DNA of 64,000 nt from Alphaproteobacteria bacterium (GCA_027488965.1 JAIYAO010000198.1:1-64000), one strand, 5' to 3'; shown: positions 39,891 to 51,763, counted from the first letter of the stretch. Translations and numbers: made by a program. Notes: generated by a model from the sequence alone, not told the origin.

Positions 39891-39982
39891 GGGCGGCCGC
39901 AGGCCGAACCCGGACTCCAGCCCGGTCTTGCAAGGTCTGTCCGGATTCCGGGTTCATCGCTGCGCGATGGCCCGGAATGACG
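39891..39982. repeat. Palindromic intergenic element bounded by CGTCATTCCGGG / CCCGGAATGACG
   Basis: A perfect 12-bp terminal inverted repeat (39891-39902 and 39971-39982) encloses a nested inverted repeat GAACCCGGA...TCC / GGATTCCGGGTTC (39906-39918, 39943-39955). The whole 92-bp unit lies between the unknown gene and the cupin gene. Elements with CGTCATTCCGGG ends are very common between genes in alphaproteobacteria; I recognise the type but cannot count copies. Confidence 0.7.
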
Positions 39983-40000
39983 AACACCGCAGGCCTCCTC

Positions 40001-40465
40001 TCAAAGCGGCGAACCGTCCTTGCGCGTCTTGGCGTTCGCACCGGAGTAGCGGCCCTTGGGAAAGGCCATGTCGATGTCGGAATACTCGCCCCAGTCCTCG
40101 TCGCTGCGGCCGCCGACTACGAGCAGCGTGGCGTCAGCGCCCGAATGGTTCTTCAGGCAGTGGCCGTTGCGCACGCCGCCCTTCCACCCGGCGGCGTCGC
40201 CCGCGCGCAGCACCGTTTCGCCCTCGTCCTCCACCAGCGTGACCTCGCCCTCCAGCACATAGACGAACTCGTCCTCCACCGCATGCCAGTGCCGCTGCGA
40301 CGACCACACCCCCGGCTTCAATGTCACGAGGTTGACCCCGAACTGCGTGAGCCCCGCCGCGGCGCCGAGCTTTTTCCACGTGCGTTCTGCGCACGGCTCA
40401 TCGTAGGGCGGCGGATAGCCAGAGCCTTTGCCTGCCGGAGCGGAAGGGATGTCGATCTTGGGCAT
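40001..40465 (-). CDS. Cupin-domain protein
   Basis: Single-domain cupin of 154 aa. Metal-site motifs are visible: RHWHAVEDEFVYVLEGEVTL (two His and a Glu) and the second half AGDAAGWKGGVRNGHCLKNHS (quoted in part, GHCLKNHSG, with the C-terminal His). The family covers many small-molecule enzymes and sugar-binding proteins; no substrate can be named. ATG 40465 has a GGAG-rich leader. It lies downstream of the 134-aa gene in the same direction, with a hairpin between. Confidence 0.85.
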   Translation of the reverse strand: MPKIDIPSAPAGKGSGYPPPYDEPCAERTWKKLGAAAGLTQFGVNLVTLKPGVWSSQRHWHAVEDEFVYVLEGEVTLVEDEGETVLRAGDAAGWKGGVRNGHCLKNHSGADATLLVVGGRSDEDWGEYSDIDMAFPKGRYSGANAKTRKDGSPL

Positions 40466-40493
40466 GAATCAGAACTCCTCCCCTCCCTTCCCC

Positions 40494-40514
40494 TGCCCCT
40501 TGCGGGGAGGGGCA
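40494..40514. repeat. Hairpin TGCCCCT...AGGGGCA between two small genes
   Basis: TGCCCCT-TGCGGGG-AGGGGCA is a 7-bp inverted repeat with an inner CCCC/GGGG. It resembles one arm of the GC-rich element inside pdhC. It may be a remnant repeat or weak terminator for the 134-aa gene; there is no T run. Confidence 0.4.
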
Positions 40515-40532
40515 CGCCTAGCAAACGTACCG

Positions 40533-40937
40533 CTATGCGAAATCAACCGGCTCATGACGAGACACGTCTGCTGGCCATTCAGGGTTGCCATGAGCTTCAA
40601 CGCAGTCGAGGACGCCATTGTTTAGATGAACAATGGTTCCGATCAGATTTTTCGGTGCTTCACCTGAGCCGCTCTCAGCAAAGCACCCACCATCAATAAT
40701 AACTCCGGAGGTTGGCGCGCGCGGCCAATCGCCCTTTTCCAGTCGCACCTGAGCAAAGAATCCATGCCCAGTGTAGTCGATCTGCTCGACACTCATGTGA
40801 GAGCGCTGCAGCCGAAGGGCCGCCGTTAACTCAGAATCACATTGAAGCGCACGGTCGAGCGCCAAGTTCACCAGCCGCAGAAAGGCGTCCCATTGCGGCG
40901 GATGAGCCGGCCCCGGGTTGCTTTCGACCAGTTTCAC
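40533..40937 (-). CDS. Hypothetical protein coupled to pdhC
   Basis: The family is not recognised. The 134-aa product has [20 protein letters not shown] near the start and ends with [20 protein letters not shown], a 'small soluble protein with LNNGxLDxxE tail' pattern that I associate with immunity-type or SMI1-neighbour proteins, without proof. GTG 40937 overlaps the pdhC stop (GTGA), so it depends on translation through pdhC. Base composition is less GC-rich than its neighbours, as for imm53. It could be a second transferred immunity-like gene. Confidence 0.6.
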   Translation of the reverse strand: MKLVESNPGPAHPPQWDAFLRLVNLALDRALQCDSELTAALRLQRSHMSVEQIDYTGHGFFAQVRLEKGDWPRAPTSGVIIDGGCFAESGSGEAPKNLIGTIVHLNNGVLDCVEAHGNPEWPADVSRHEPVDFA

Positions 40938-42226
40938 AACAGCATGCTCATCGGGTCCTCGATGAACCCGCGGAACGCCTTCAGGAACGCCGAGCCGATC
41001 GCGCCATCCACCACACGGTGATCGCAGGTCAGCGTCACCGTCATCACGGTGGCGATGGCGAGCGCGTCGTTCTTCACGATGGGGCGCTTCTCGCCGGCGC
41101 CGACGCTCATGATCATGCCCTGCGGCTCGTTGAGGATCGAGGCGAAGCTCTTGATCCCCATCATGCCGAGGTTCGACAGCGAGAACGTGCCGCCCTGGTA
41201 TTCGTGGGGCTTCAGCTTCCTGTCGCGCGCGCGCTGGGCGAGATCGGCCATCTCGGCGCTGATGGCGGCGAGGCCCTTCGTTTCCGCCGCGCGGATGATC
41301 GGCGTGATGAGGCCGCCGTCGATGGCCACGGCCACCGCCACGTCGGCGTGGTGGTGCAAGGCGATGCCCTCGGGCGAATAGCTGGCGTTGGACTCGGGCA
41401 CGCGCATGAGCGCCAGCGCGCAGGCCTTGATGAGGATGTCGTTGACGGAGATCTTCACGCCCTGGTCGGCGAAGCGCGCGTTGATCTCGGCCCGCGCCTT
41501 CAGCAGCTTGTCGATTTCGAGGTCGATGGTAAGCGGGAAATGCGGGATGTCGCGGAAGCTGTCGGTCATCCGCCGCGCGATGGTCCGGCGCATCATGTCG
41601 AGCGGGACGAGGTCGTAGCTGCCGGGGGCGACGCCCATCTGCTCCAGCGTTTTGGGCGCGGACGCGGGCACGGTGAGCGCGCGCGAGCCGTTCGGCGCCG
41701 CCGTCGCTTGCGCGGGCGCACGGCCCATGGCCGCCTCCACATCGGCCTTCACGATGCGGCCGTGGGGCCCGGAGCCCTTGAGGCCCGCGAGATCGATGCC
41801 CGCCTGCTGCGCGATGCGTTTGGCGAGGGGTGAAGCGGCGATGCGCTCGCCAGCCTTTGCGCCCCCGCCTGCGGGGGAGCTGTCAGCCGCAGGCTGACTG
41901 AGGGGGCGCGGCGGCGGCGGACTTGCCCCCTCCGCTTCGCTGCGCTCAGCACCTCCCCCGTTTGCGGGGGAGGTAATGGGAGGCGCGCCCTCGCCCCGCA
42001 GCCGCGCGATGGGCGTGTTCACCTTCACGCCTTGTGCGCCGGCCTCCACCAGCAGCGCCTCGACGACGCCTTCATCGACGGCCTCCACCTCCATGGTGGC
42101 CTTGTCGGTCTCGATCTCCGCGATGATCTGGCCGGGGGTGACCGTATCGCCCGGCTTCACCAGCCATTTGGCGAGGCCGCCCTCCTCCATGGTGGGCGAG
42201 AGCGCGGGCATGAGGATGTCGGTCAT
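40934..42226 (-). CDS. pdhC: Pyruvate dehydrogenase E2, dihydrolipoamide acetyltransferase
   Basis: Core subunit that passes the acetyl group to CoA. The 430-aa product has one lipoyl domain ([20 protein letters not shown]; lipoyl Lys in [17 protein letters not shown]). A linker (residues about 80-125) follows, then the E1/E3-binding domain ([20 protein letters not shown]). The catalytic domain has the HxxxD motif [18 protein letters not shown]. The linker is encoded by a palindromic repeat element (see separate entry). ATG 42226 overlaps the membrane-protein stop (ATGA). The stop overlaps the 134-aa gene. Confidence 0.95.
   Translation of the reverse strand: MTDILMPALSPTMEEGGLAKWLVKPGDTVTPGQIIAEIETDKATMEVEAVDEGVVEALLVEAGAQGVKVNTPIARLRGEGAPPITSPANGGGAERSEAEGASPPPPRPLSQPAADSSPAGGGAKAGERIAASPLAKRIAQQAGIDLAGLKGSGPHGRIVKADVEAAMGRAPAQATAAPNGSRALTVPASAPKTLEQMGVAPGSYDLVPLDMMRRTIARRMTDSFRDIPHFPLTIDLEIDKLLKARAEINARFADQGVKISVNDILIKACALALMRVPESNASYSPEGIALHHHADVAVAVAIDGGLITPIIRAAETKGLAAISAEMADLAQRARDRKLKPHEYQGGTFSLSNLGMMGIKSFASILNEPQGMIMSVGAGEKRPIVKNDALAIATVMTVTLTCDHRVVDGAIGSAFLKAFRGFIEDPMSMLL
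41861..41974. repeat. Triple-hairpin palindromic repeat inside the pdhC linker
   Basis: Three perfect hairpins lie in tandem: CCCCCGC/GCGGGGG (from 41862), TCAGCC-GCA-GGCTGA (41883-41897) and CCTCCCCCG-TTTG-CGGGGGAGG (41952-41973). They are joined by CCCCCTCCGCTTCGCTGCGCT-type sequence. This is the look of a dispersed GC-rich intergenic repeat, but here it is read in frame as about residues 85-122 of E2 ([20 protein letters not shown]). Confidence 0.7.
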
Positions 42227-42687
42227 AGGGCGCCTGGCATGGTGATGGGCGTCACGTTCGGACGCCACTTGTAGAAGAACGTGAGGTAGATCAGCGCCGC
42301 GTAGGTGAGCGCCGCCGAACACCAGACGAAATAGATGACCAGTTCGTCGATGGTGAGTTCCTGGTCCTTGGCGTACCGGAATCCCTCGGTGTAGTTGCCG
42401 AGCGCGGCGAGGCCCGCGGCCCCTATCCCCTCGGTGTCGCGCAGCTCCTCCAGCCGCCCGATCAGCCCTTCGTGCTGCATCTGCGCGCCGAACATCACCG
42501 CGAGGATCATCCCCAGCGCGATGGACACGAAGAAGAACGCGAGCGACCGCGTGAACACCGTCTCCGAGGACAGCACGTAGTTGAGCCCCGCCATGTAGAC
42601 CGAGATCACGGTGAAGAAGACGCCGACGCCGGCCAGCAGCGTGTTGGTCTGCTCCACGAGAAGTTCGACGGTTTCCGCTTCGGTCAT
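42223..42687 (-). CDS. Unknown three-TM membrane protein inside the PDH operon
   Basis: This 154-aa protein of no family known to me has hydrophobic segments at about 18-38, 48-68 and 115-139. A charged loop lies between TM2 and TM3 ([20 protein letters not shown]). It is locked into the PDH operon: ATG 42687 overlaps the pdhB stop, and its own stop overlaps the pdhC start (both ATGA). Translation between E1-beta and E2 therefore passes through it. It could tether the complex or couple it to a transporter, but that is inference. Confidence 0.8.
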   Translation of the reverse strand: MTEAETVELLVEQTNTLLAGVGVFFTVISVYMAGLNYVLSSETVFTRSLAFFFVSIALGMILAVMFGAQMQHEGLIGRLEELRDTEGIGAAGLAALGNYTEGFRYAKDQELTIDELVIYFVWCSAALTYAALIYLTFFYKWRPNVTPITMPGAL

Positions 42688-44072
42688 GGTGTGGCGCTCC
42701 GGTAGCAGACTGCGCGCACGGCGCGCACGATGTCGTCGGCATCGGGCATGGCGAGCTTCTCCAGGTTGGCGGCGTAGGCGAGCGGCGCATCCACCTGGTG
42801 CACGCGCGCAGGGGGCGCATCGAGATAGTCGAAGGCTTCGGCGACGACGGCCGCGCACACCTCGGCGCCCACGCCCATCCGGCCCCAGCCTTCCTCGGCG
42901 GTGACGAGGCGGCTGGTCTTCTTCACGCTCTCGATCACTGTGGCCGTGTCGAGCGGGCGCAGCGTGCGCAGGTCGATCACTTCGGCCTCGATCCCCTCTT
43001 CGGCGAGGACCTCGGCCGCCTTCAGGGCGAAGCCCACCATCCGCGCGTGCGCGGTGATGGTCACGTCGGCGCCGACGCGGCGCACCTTCGCCTTGCCGAT
43101 GGGCACGAGCGAGTCGGCCACGTCGGGGATGTCGAACTCCGTGCCGTAGAGCATCTCGTGTTCGAGGAAGACGACGGGGTTCGGGTTGCGGATCGCGGCC
43201 TTCAACAGCCCCTTCGCATCAGCCGCGTCATAGGGCGCGATGACGATGAGGCCCGGAATGTGGGCATACCACGACGAATAGTCTTGGCTGTGCTGCGCGG
43301 CCACGCGCGAGGCCGCGCCGTTGGGCCCGCGGAACACGATGGGGTTCGTGATCTGGCCGCCGGACATGTAGAGCGTCTTGGCGGACGAGTTGATGATCTG
43401 GTCGATGGCCTGCATCGCGAAGTTGAAGGTCATGAACTCAACGATGGGCTTGAGGCCCGCCATCGCAGCGCCCGCGCCGAGGCCGGCAAAGCCGTGCTCC
43501 GTGATGGGCGTGTCTACCACGCGGTCGGGGCCGAACTCCTCCAGCAGGCCGCGCGACACCTTGTACGCGCCCTGGTACTGCGCCACCTCCTCGCCGATCA
43601 GGAAGACGTCGGGGTTGCGGCGCATCTCCTCCGCCATCGCATCGCGCAGGGCGTCGCGGACGGTGATCCGCACCATGGCCGTGCCCGCCGGGATTTCGGG
43701 GTCGGCCGTGACGGACGCCACTGGAGCGCGGGCGACCTCGCCCGCGTCCGCTTTCGGTTCCGGCCTCGGCGTTTCATGTTTTGGCACTGGCTCGCGGACG
43801 AGGTCGTCCGCGCTCCGGGCGGGCGCGCCGCCGCCGTTCCGCAACCGCGCGATGGGCGTGTTGACCTTCACCCCCTGCGCTCCCTCCGCAACGAGCAGCG
43901 CCTCGATCACGCCCTCGTCCACGGCCTCCACCTCCATGGTGGCCTTGTCGGTCTCGATCTCCGCGATGATCTGGCCGGGCGCGATGGCGTCGCCCGCCTT
44001 GACCAGCCATTTCGCGAGATTGCCCTCCTCCATCGTCGGCGAGAGTGCGGGCATGAGGATATCGTTCGACAT
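42684..44072 (-). CDS. pdhB: Pyruvate dehydrogenase E1 beta subunit with N-terminal lipoyl domain
   Basis: Beta subunit of E1 that decarboxylates pyruvate with TPP. The 462-aa product has an alphaproteobacterial lipoyl domain (residues about 1-80: [34 protein letters not shown]) and a charged linker. The transketolase-like core has [55 protein letters not shown] and [17 protein letters not shown] 44072 follows the MAPEG stop (TGATG). The stop overlaps the 154-aa membrane protein. Confidence 0.96.
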   Translation of the reverse strand: MSNDILMPALSPTMEEGNLAKWLVKAGDAIAPGQIIAEIETDKATMEVEAVDEGVIEALLVAEGAQGVKVNTPIARLRNGGGAPARSADDLVREPVPKHETPRPEPKADAGEVARAPVASVTADPEIPAGTAMVRITVRDALRDAMAEEMRRNPDVFLIGEEVAQYQGAYKVSRGLLEEFGPDRVVDTPITEHGFAGLGAGAAMAGLKPIVEFMTFNFAMQAIDQIINSSAKTLYMSGGQITNPIVFRGPNGAASRVAAQHSQDYSSWYAHIPGLIVIAPYDAADAKGLLKAAIRNPNPVVFLEHEMLYGTEFDIPDVADSLVPIGKAKVRRVGADVTITAHARMVGFALKAAEVLAEEGIEAEVIDLRTLRPLDTATVIESVKKTSRLVTAEEGWGRMGVGAEVCAAVVAEAFDYLDAPPARVHQVDAPLAYAANLEKLAMPDADDIVRAVRAVCYRSATP

Positions 44073-44467
44073 CAGCCAAATCCGAGAAGAGCCGCGAGGA
44101 TCAGCACGATGCCGGCGAGGCCCACCAGCCAGATGAGCGGGCGTATGAACGGCAGGCCGAACACATAGACGGCGGCGTGGACCACGCGCGATCCAAGGAA
44201 CAGCTGCGCGCCCAGCACCGTGCCGGCGGTGTGCACGTCCGCGACGGCCGCCGCCAGCACCACCGGCGCAAACAGCGTCAGACCCTCGCGGTGATTGTCG
44301 ACGACGCGCAACATGCGGGCGTGGAAGCCCGTGGGCGCCGGCAACCCATCGCGGGCGTTGGCGAGCGGCATCAGGCCCAGCGCGCGCACACCGGCCATGG
44401 CCTGGACAAGCACAAGGACGAGCAGCAGCGCCACCGACCATGCCAGCATTGTGAGTTCAACGGTCAT
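44072..44467 (-). CDS. MAPEG family membrane protein
   Basis: Four-TM protein of 131 aa in the MAPEG (eicosanoid and glutathione metabolism) superfamily. [20 protein letters not shown] carries the typical Arg/Asn/Glu-containing helix. [21 protein letters not shown] is the second conserved block. Function in bacteria is unclear; some members are glutathione transferases. ATG 44467 begins at the first TM. It is translationally coupled to pdhB (TGATG) and follows the 95-aa membrane protein by 22 bp. Confidence 0.87.
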   Translation of the reverse strand: MTVELTMLAWSVALLLVLVLVQAMAGVRALGLMPLANARDGLPAPTGFHARMLRVVDNHREGLTLFAPVVLAAAVADVHTAGTVLGAQLFLGSRVVHAAVYVFGLPFIRPLIWLVGLAGIVLILAALLGFG

Positions 44468-44489
44468 CGGCGACTTCCCCCGTGCAGTT

Positions 44490-44777
44490 TCACTGCGTCG
44501 ATCCAAAGTTCAGCGTCTTGAAGACGAACGGCGCCACGAGCGCTCCGCCCAGAAAACAGTAGCCCCACGCCGTCTGCAGGGCGGCTGCGCGGCGAAGCAT
44601 CATCTGCTCGCGCGTTTCGCCGGTCCGCTTGTGCGGGTGGCGGAAGAACCGCCAGCGCTGCACTGGTGTGGCTTCGCCTTTGTCGGCGGCCGCAAGATTC
44701 TTGAGGTGTGCGAGAATGAAGGACGTGCCCGCCGCGCCGAACAACGCAATCTGGATGATGTACGGGAGGGCGGCCAT
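44490..44777 (-). CDS. Small two-TM membrane protein (unknown)
   Basis: The 95-aa product has an N-terminal hydrophobic segment (LPYIIQIALFGAAGTSFIL) and a C-terminal one (WGYCFLGGALVAPFVFKTL), with a basic loop between (RWRFFRHPHKRTGETREQ). I recognise no family. It sits between DUF5076 (9 bp) and MAPEG (22 bp) in the PDH operon, so it is cotranscribed with pdhA and pdhB. Confidence 0.7.
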   Translation of the reverse strand: MAALPYIIQIALFGAAGTSFILAHLKNLAAADKGEATPVQRWRFFRHPHKRTGETREQMMLRRAAALQTAWGYCFLGGALVAPFVFKTLNFGSTQ

Positions 44778-44786
44778 GGCGGGAGA

Positions 44787-45089
44787 TCACCTCTTGCCGG
44801 AAGCGGCCGGCGCCGCCGATCCGCCGCTGGCGATCTCTTCATCGATGTTGAGGCGGATCGCCGCCAGCACATCGGCCTCCATGGCGCCGGTACGGGCGGC
44901 ATGGGCGTGAGCGACATAGCGCGCGACGTTGGCGAGCAGCCGGCCCCACTTCCACACATCCTCACCGTAAAGGTCCGGCGGGAAGATCGCCGCCAGCTCC
45001 CGCCGCTCCACGATCCACACACGCAAGATTTCGTCAGCCTGCTGGGCGGCGTCGACGGCGCGGGGGCGCGGCAGATCCTGGGCCGCCAT
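44787..45089 (-). CDS. DUF5076-like protein
   Basis: The 100-aa soluble protein has DLPRPRAVDAAQQADEILRV, IFPPDLYGEDVWKWGRLLAN and EADVLAAIRLNIDEEI, the pattern of DUF5076, a family I recall from alphaproteobacteria, without known function. ATG 45089 is 2 bp after the pdhA stop, so translation is coupled. The longer track ORF overlaps pdhA in another frame and is not supported. Confidence 0.75.
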   Translation of the reverse strand: MAAQDLPRPRAVDAAQQADEILRVWIVERRELAAIFPPDLYGEDVWKWGRLLANVARYVAHAHAARTGAMEADVLAAIRLNIDEEIASGGSAAPAASGKR

Positions 45090-45091
45090 GC

Positions 45092-46093
45092 CTATGCCTC
45101 CACCAGGATGTCCGTCATCAGCTCCGCCGGATCGGGTTCCGGGCTCTGCTGCGCGAACTCCGCGGACGCCACCACGATGGCGCGCACCTCGCGATCGATC
45201 TCCTTCAGCGCGTCTTCGTCGGCGTGGCCGAGATCGATCAGCAGCGTCTTCACGTGCTCGATGGGATCGTGGTGGGAGCGCATGGCGTCCACCTCCTCGC
45301 GCGTGCGGTACTTGGCGGGATCGGACATGGAATGGCCGCGGTAGCGGTAGGTCTTCATCTCCAGCAGCGTGGGGCCCTCGCCCTTGCGGGCGCGCGCAAG
45401 GGCCTTCTTGCCGGCCTCGCGCACGGCGAGCACATCCATGCCGTCCACTTCCTCGCCAGGAATGTTGAAGCTCACGCCGCGCTTGTAGAGGTGGGTTTCC
45501 GAGGTGGAGCGCTGGATGGCGGTGCCCATGGCGTACTGGTTGTTCTCCACGATGTAGACCACCGGCAGCTTCCACAACGCGGCCATGTTGAAGCTCTCGT
45601 ACACCTGGCCCTGGTTGGCGGCGCCGTCGCCGAAGTAGGCCACGCACACCGCGCCGTTCTTGCGGTACTTGTTGGCGAACGCGATGCCGGTGCCGAGCGA
45701 GACCTGCGCCCCGACGATGCCGTGGCCGCCGAAGAAGTTCTTCTCGCGGCTGAACATGTGCATGGAGCCGCCCTTGCCGCGGCTGTAGCCGCCGGCGCGG
45801 CCCGTCAGTTCCGCCATCACGCCGTTGGCGTCCATCCCGCAGGCCAGCATGTGGCCGTGATCGCGGTAGCCGGTGATGACCTGATCGCCCTCTTTCATCG
45901 CCGCCTGCATCCCGATGACGACGGCTTCCTGGCCGATGTAGAGGTGGCAGAAGCCCCCGATCAGGCCCATCCCGTAGAGCTGGCCCGCGCGCTCTTCGAA
46001 GCGGCGGATCAGCAGCATGTCACGGTAGTAGCCGGTCAGTTCTGCCGCGGTCGCCTTCGGCGGTTTCGCGCGGGACGTGGACGCCTCGCTCAT
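45092..46093 (-). CDS. pdhA: Pyruvate dehydrogenase E1 alpha subunit
   Basis: Binds TPP and decarboxylates pyruvate. The 333-aa product has the TPP motif YFGDGAANQGQVYESFNMA followed by IVENNQYAMGT (GDG...NN). GKGGSMHMFSREKNFFGGHG and TYRYRGHSMSDPAKYRTREE are the conserved phospho-loop region. ATG 46093 removes 13 unneeded residues from the track ORF. It is the first PDH gene after ftsB; DUF5076, two membrane genes and pdhB follow. Confidence 0.96.
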   Translation of the reverse strand: MSEASTSRAKPPKATAAELTGYYRDMLLIRRFEERAGQLYGMGLIGGFCHLYIGQEAVVIGMQAAMKEGDQVITGYRDHGHMLACGMDANGVMAELTGRAGGYSRGKGGSMHMFSREKNFFGGHGIVGAQVSLGTGIAFANKYRKNGAVCVAYFGDGAANQGQVYESFNMAALWKLPVVYIVENNQYAMGTAIQRSTSETHLYKRGVSFNIPGEEVDGMDVLAVREAGKKALARARKGEGPTLLEMKTYRYRGHSMSDPAKYRTREEVDAMRSHHDPIEHVKTLLIDLGHADEDALKEIDREVRAIVVASAEFAQQSPEPDPAELMTDILVEA

Positions 46094-46174
46094 GCGTGGG
46101 GGTCTCCCGGGACAATTCAGGTCACCGGACAAAACCCTAGGTCGCGCAGACGGGCCCGTCCACCGGCGCCGCGC

Positions 46175-46516
46175 TCAAGGCAGCCCTGCAGTTTGGACGC
46201 CCGCCGCGGTGTCTGCGGCGTCGGCGAGGTCGATCACCACCTCGTCGGTGCGGGCGGCGTTGAGGAGCGCGCGGGCGCGCTCCTCCAGATAGTCGCGGTC
46301 GAAGGCGGGGCTGTCGGTGCGCAGGCGTGCCGCGCGATCCTCAAGATCGGCGATGGTGAGGGCGAGGTCGGCGTGCGCGGCCTCAAGGGCGCGCTCGCGG
46401 GCCTGGAGATCGACGTACGCAATCAGCCCCTGCTGGCCGGTCAGGCCGTGGGACGCGAGGTAGAGAATCAGCGCCCCCAGCGCGAGTCGCGCTGTAGCGC
46501 CTTGAGTCAAGAGCAT
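46175..46516 (-). CDS. ftsB: FtsB/DivIC-type septum formation initiator
   Basis: Bitopic divisome protein bridging FtsQ and FtsL. The 113-aa product has one N-terminal TM (ARLALGALILYLASHGLTG). A coiled coil follows (residues about 35-75: LQARERALEAAHADLALTIA) and the conserved FDRDYLEERARALLN segment. The eno-ftsB-pdhA order is typical of alphaproteobacteria. It lies 81 bp upstream of pdhA. Confidence 0.88.
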   Translation of the reverse strand: MLLTQGATARLALGALILYLASHGLTGQQGLIAYVDLQARERALEAAHADLALTIADLEDRAARLRTDSPAFDRDYLEERARALLNAARTDEVVIDLADAADTAAGVQTAGLP

Positions 46517-46623
46517 GGTCGAATTTCCCGATTCGGGGGCACCGTGAATCGGGTTGCTTAAGGAACAGTTACGCTAAATGCCGCCACCAGATCGTGTGGC
46601 GCAGCGACAAATCCAGCGCAAAA

Positions 46624-47526
46624 TCAGGGGGTCAGCGGCAGGCGGGAAATCACCGCCGGCGCCGGTCTCGCCGTCTTCGGAACCAGGTCCTCGCCGAACT
46701 CCGTCCATTGGCTGCGCGACACGAACACGAATTCGCCGTCCCGGACCACGCCTCCGGTGGGCTCGGCCATGCCGGCGTCCCGCGCCAGCACGTCCACGCG
46801 CGCGATGGCGGTCCACCCCGCATCGAGCGTGAGCCGCAGCACCCTCGGCGGCGCGACGCCGTTCTGGACCGCGATCAGTGCTGCGCCATCGCGCGTGACG
46901 CCGTCCACGCCGCGCAGTTGTGCATCCGCCGGCGCCTCCAGCTTCGCCAGCACGCCGCTGGCAAGGTCGAGACCCCAGAAGCCGTCTCGGTAGTTGGCGA
47001 ACACGAGGCGCGTTCCGTCCGGCGAGACCGCGAGGCCCTGGAAGGAGCCACGCGGCACGCTGGCGATGCGCACCATGGCTGAGGCGCCGGGCGCCAGCCG
47101 GAACACATGGCCGGCCTTCGCGTCGCTCACATACACCGCCCCGTCAGGTCCGACGGCGAGATCGCCGAACCATTGCGCCTCCGCCGGCGCGGCGATGAGG
47201 GCGGTGCGTCGCCCGCTGCGGAGGTCGAACCGCACAAGTCCCGGCCGCGCGCCGCCGATTGCGCCCCACAGGGCGCGTCGCGGCGGGTCGGCGGCGATGC
47301 CGAAAACCGGGTAGCGGGCGTTGCGGGCGGACCATCGGCGCAAGGCGCCGTCGGGCGCGATGCGGAACACGCCCTGCGCATGGACGCTGCTCACCAGCAT
47401 CCGGCCCGCGGTGTCATAGGCGAGAGATTCGATCAGCAGGGGTTCCGCGCGGGTCTGCGTCACCGGGACAGGATCGGCATGAGCGACCCCAGCCAGCGCC
47501 AGGGCGATGATCAGCGCGCGCAACAT
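46624..47526 (-). CDS. Secreted SMP-30/gluconolactonase-like beta-propeller
   Basis: The 300-aa product has a signal peptide (LRALIIALALAGVAHADPV) and repeated propeller blades: YDTAGRMLVSSVHAQGVFRI, LAVGPDGAVYVSDAKAGHVF, LAVSPDGTRLVFANYRDGFW and VVRDGEFVFVSRSQW. It probably binds a metal and hydrolyses or senses a small ligand in the periplasm; the substrate is not evident. It begins 6 bp after the eno stop on the same strand, so it is likely cotranscribed with eno. Confidence 0.75.
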   Translation of the reverse strand: MLRALIIALALAGVAHADPVPVTQTRAEPLLIESLAYDTAGRMLVSSVHAQGVFRIAPDGALRRWSARNARYPVFGIAADPPRRALWGAIGGARPGLVRFDLRSGRRTALIAAPAEAQWFGDLAVGPDGAVYVSDAKAGHVFRLAPGASAMVRIASVPRGSFQGLAVSPDGTRLVFANYRDGFWGLDLASGVLAKLEAPADAQLRGVDGVTRDGAALIAVQNGVAPPRVLRLTLDAGWTAIARVDVLARDAGMAEPTGGVVRDGEFVFVSRSQWTEFGEDLVPKTARPAPAVISRLPLTP

Positions 47527-47532
47527 CGGCCC

Positions 47533-49162
<1,630 letters not shown>

Positions 49163-49289
49163 GGCCGGTAAACTCCAGGGAGCGCGCAGCGCGTACGCTA
49201 ATACGTCGGCGCGAGAAAGCGGGGCTTATGGGCGAGCAGGCGCGGAAACGCAAGCGCGCAGACGGCAGCGGCCAGCGTGCATTGATCAG

Positions 49290-49340
49290 TTGACCTAACG
49301 GCGTACCCGTGCGTACCCTGTACTGAACGGTACCGTACCC
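49290..49340 (+). promoter_or_regulatory. TetR promoter/operator region with GTACC repeats
   Basis: TTGACC (49290-49295) with an 18-bp spacer and TACCCT (49314-49319) is a plausible promoter. Four GTACC-type repeats lie between 49303 and 49340, including a perfect 10-bp palindrome ACGGTACCGT (49327-49336). They are the likely operator of the TetR regulator, implying autoregulation (inference). Confidence 0.5.
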
Positions 49341-49389
49341 ACCGGCCATTCCGTCGGCGGTGGCGGGGTCCTAGCCTAAGGAGGCGTAC

Positions 49390-50064
49390 ATGACCGCTGT
49401 CGAGGAAACCCGTCCCCGCTGGCTGCCGGCGCTGAAGGATCCCCGCAATGAGGCCATCCTCGGCGCGGCCTTCGATGTCTTTGAGGAAAAGGGCCTCCAC
49501 GGCGCGACGATGCTGGAGATCGCCACCCGGGCGAAGGTGTCGAAGGAGACGCTCTACGCCCGCTTCGACAGCAAGGAGGGGCTGTTCTATGCCCTGCTGG
49601 CTTGGGGCTCGGAGAAGGCCGCCGTCGATCTCGCGGCGCTGGACGACTCCATCGACGAGGATCCGGTGGGCGCGCTGCGCGCCTATGGCGTCGCGTGCCT
49701 CTCCAAGATGATGCAGGCGGAATCCATAGAGGTGCACCGCATCGTGGTCAGCGAGGCGCGCCGGATGCCGGAAGTGGCGCGGGTGTTCGACGAGTTCACC
49801 TGCCAGGCCGCCAGCGCGATGATCGATCGTGTGGTGGACGCCCTGGAGGCCCGCGGGGTGGCCCGGATGGAGGATCGCGCCGGATTCGCCGAGGCGTTCA
49901 TCGGTCTCCTGCGCGGCAATCTCCACCACCACGTGGTGATCGGCATTCTGCCGGTCCCGACGGACGCCGAAGTGCAGGCCTATGCGCACCGCGCGATGGA
50001 CTGGCTTCTGCGCATCTACGCGCCGCCGGCGTCGGCCGCTGCGGCGCGCGCAGCGGCGGCATAG
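49390..50064 (+). CDS. TetR/AcrR family transcriptional regulator
   Basis: DNA-binding repressor of 224 aa. The HTH spans residues about 20-60: ILGAAFDVFEEKGLHGATML, then EIATRAKVSKETLYARFDSK. The C-terminal ligand domain (about 75-215) is alpha-helical and of the AcrR-like C-terminal type. ATG 49390 follows AAGGAGG by a few bases. No efflux or enzyme gene lies next to it: rpmF is divergent and pyrG convergent, with about 6 bp between stops. Its targets may be elsewhere. Confidence 0.88.
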   Translation: MTAVEETRPRWLPALKDPRNEAILGAAFDVFEEKGLHGATMLEIATRAKVSKETLYARFDSKEGLFYALLAWGSEKAAVDLAALDDSIDEDPVGALRAYGVACLSKMMQAESIEVHRIVVSEARRMPEVARVFDEFTCQAASAMIDRVVDALEARGVARMEDRAGFAEAFIGLLRGNLHHHVVIGILPVPTDAEVQAYAHRAMDWLLRIYAPPASAAAARAAAA

Positions 50065-50070
50065 CCGCGA

Positions 50071-51747
<1,677 letters not shown>

Positions 51748-51763
51748 TCAAAGGCGCGCCGGA

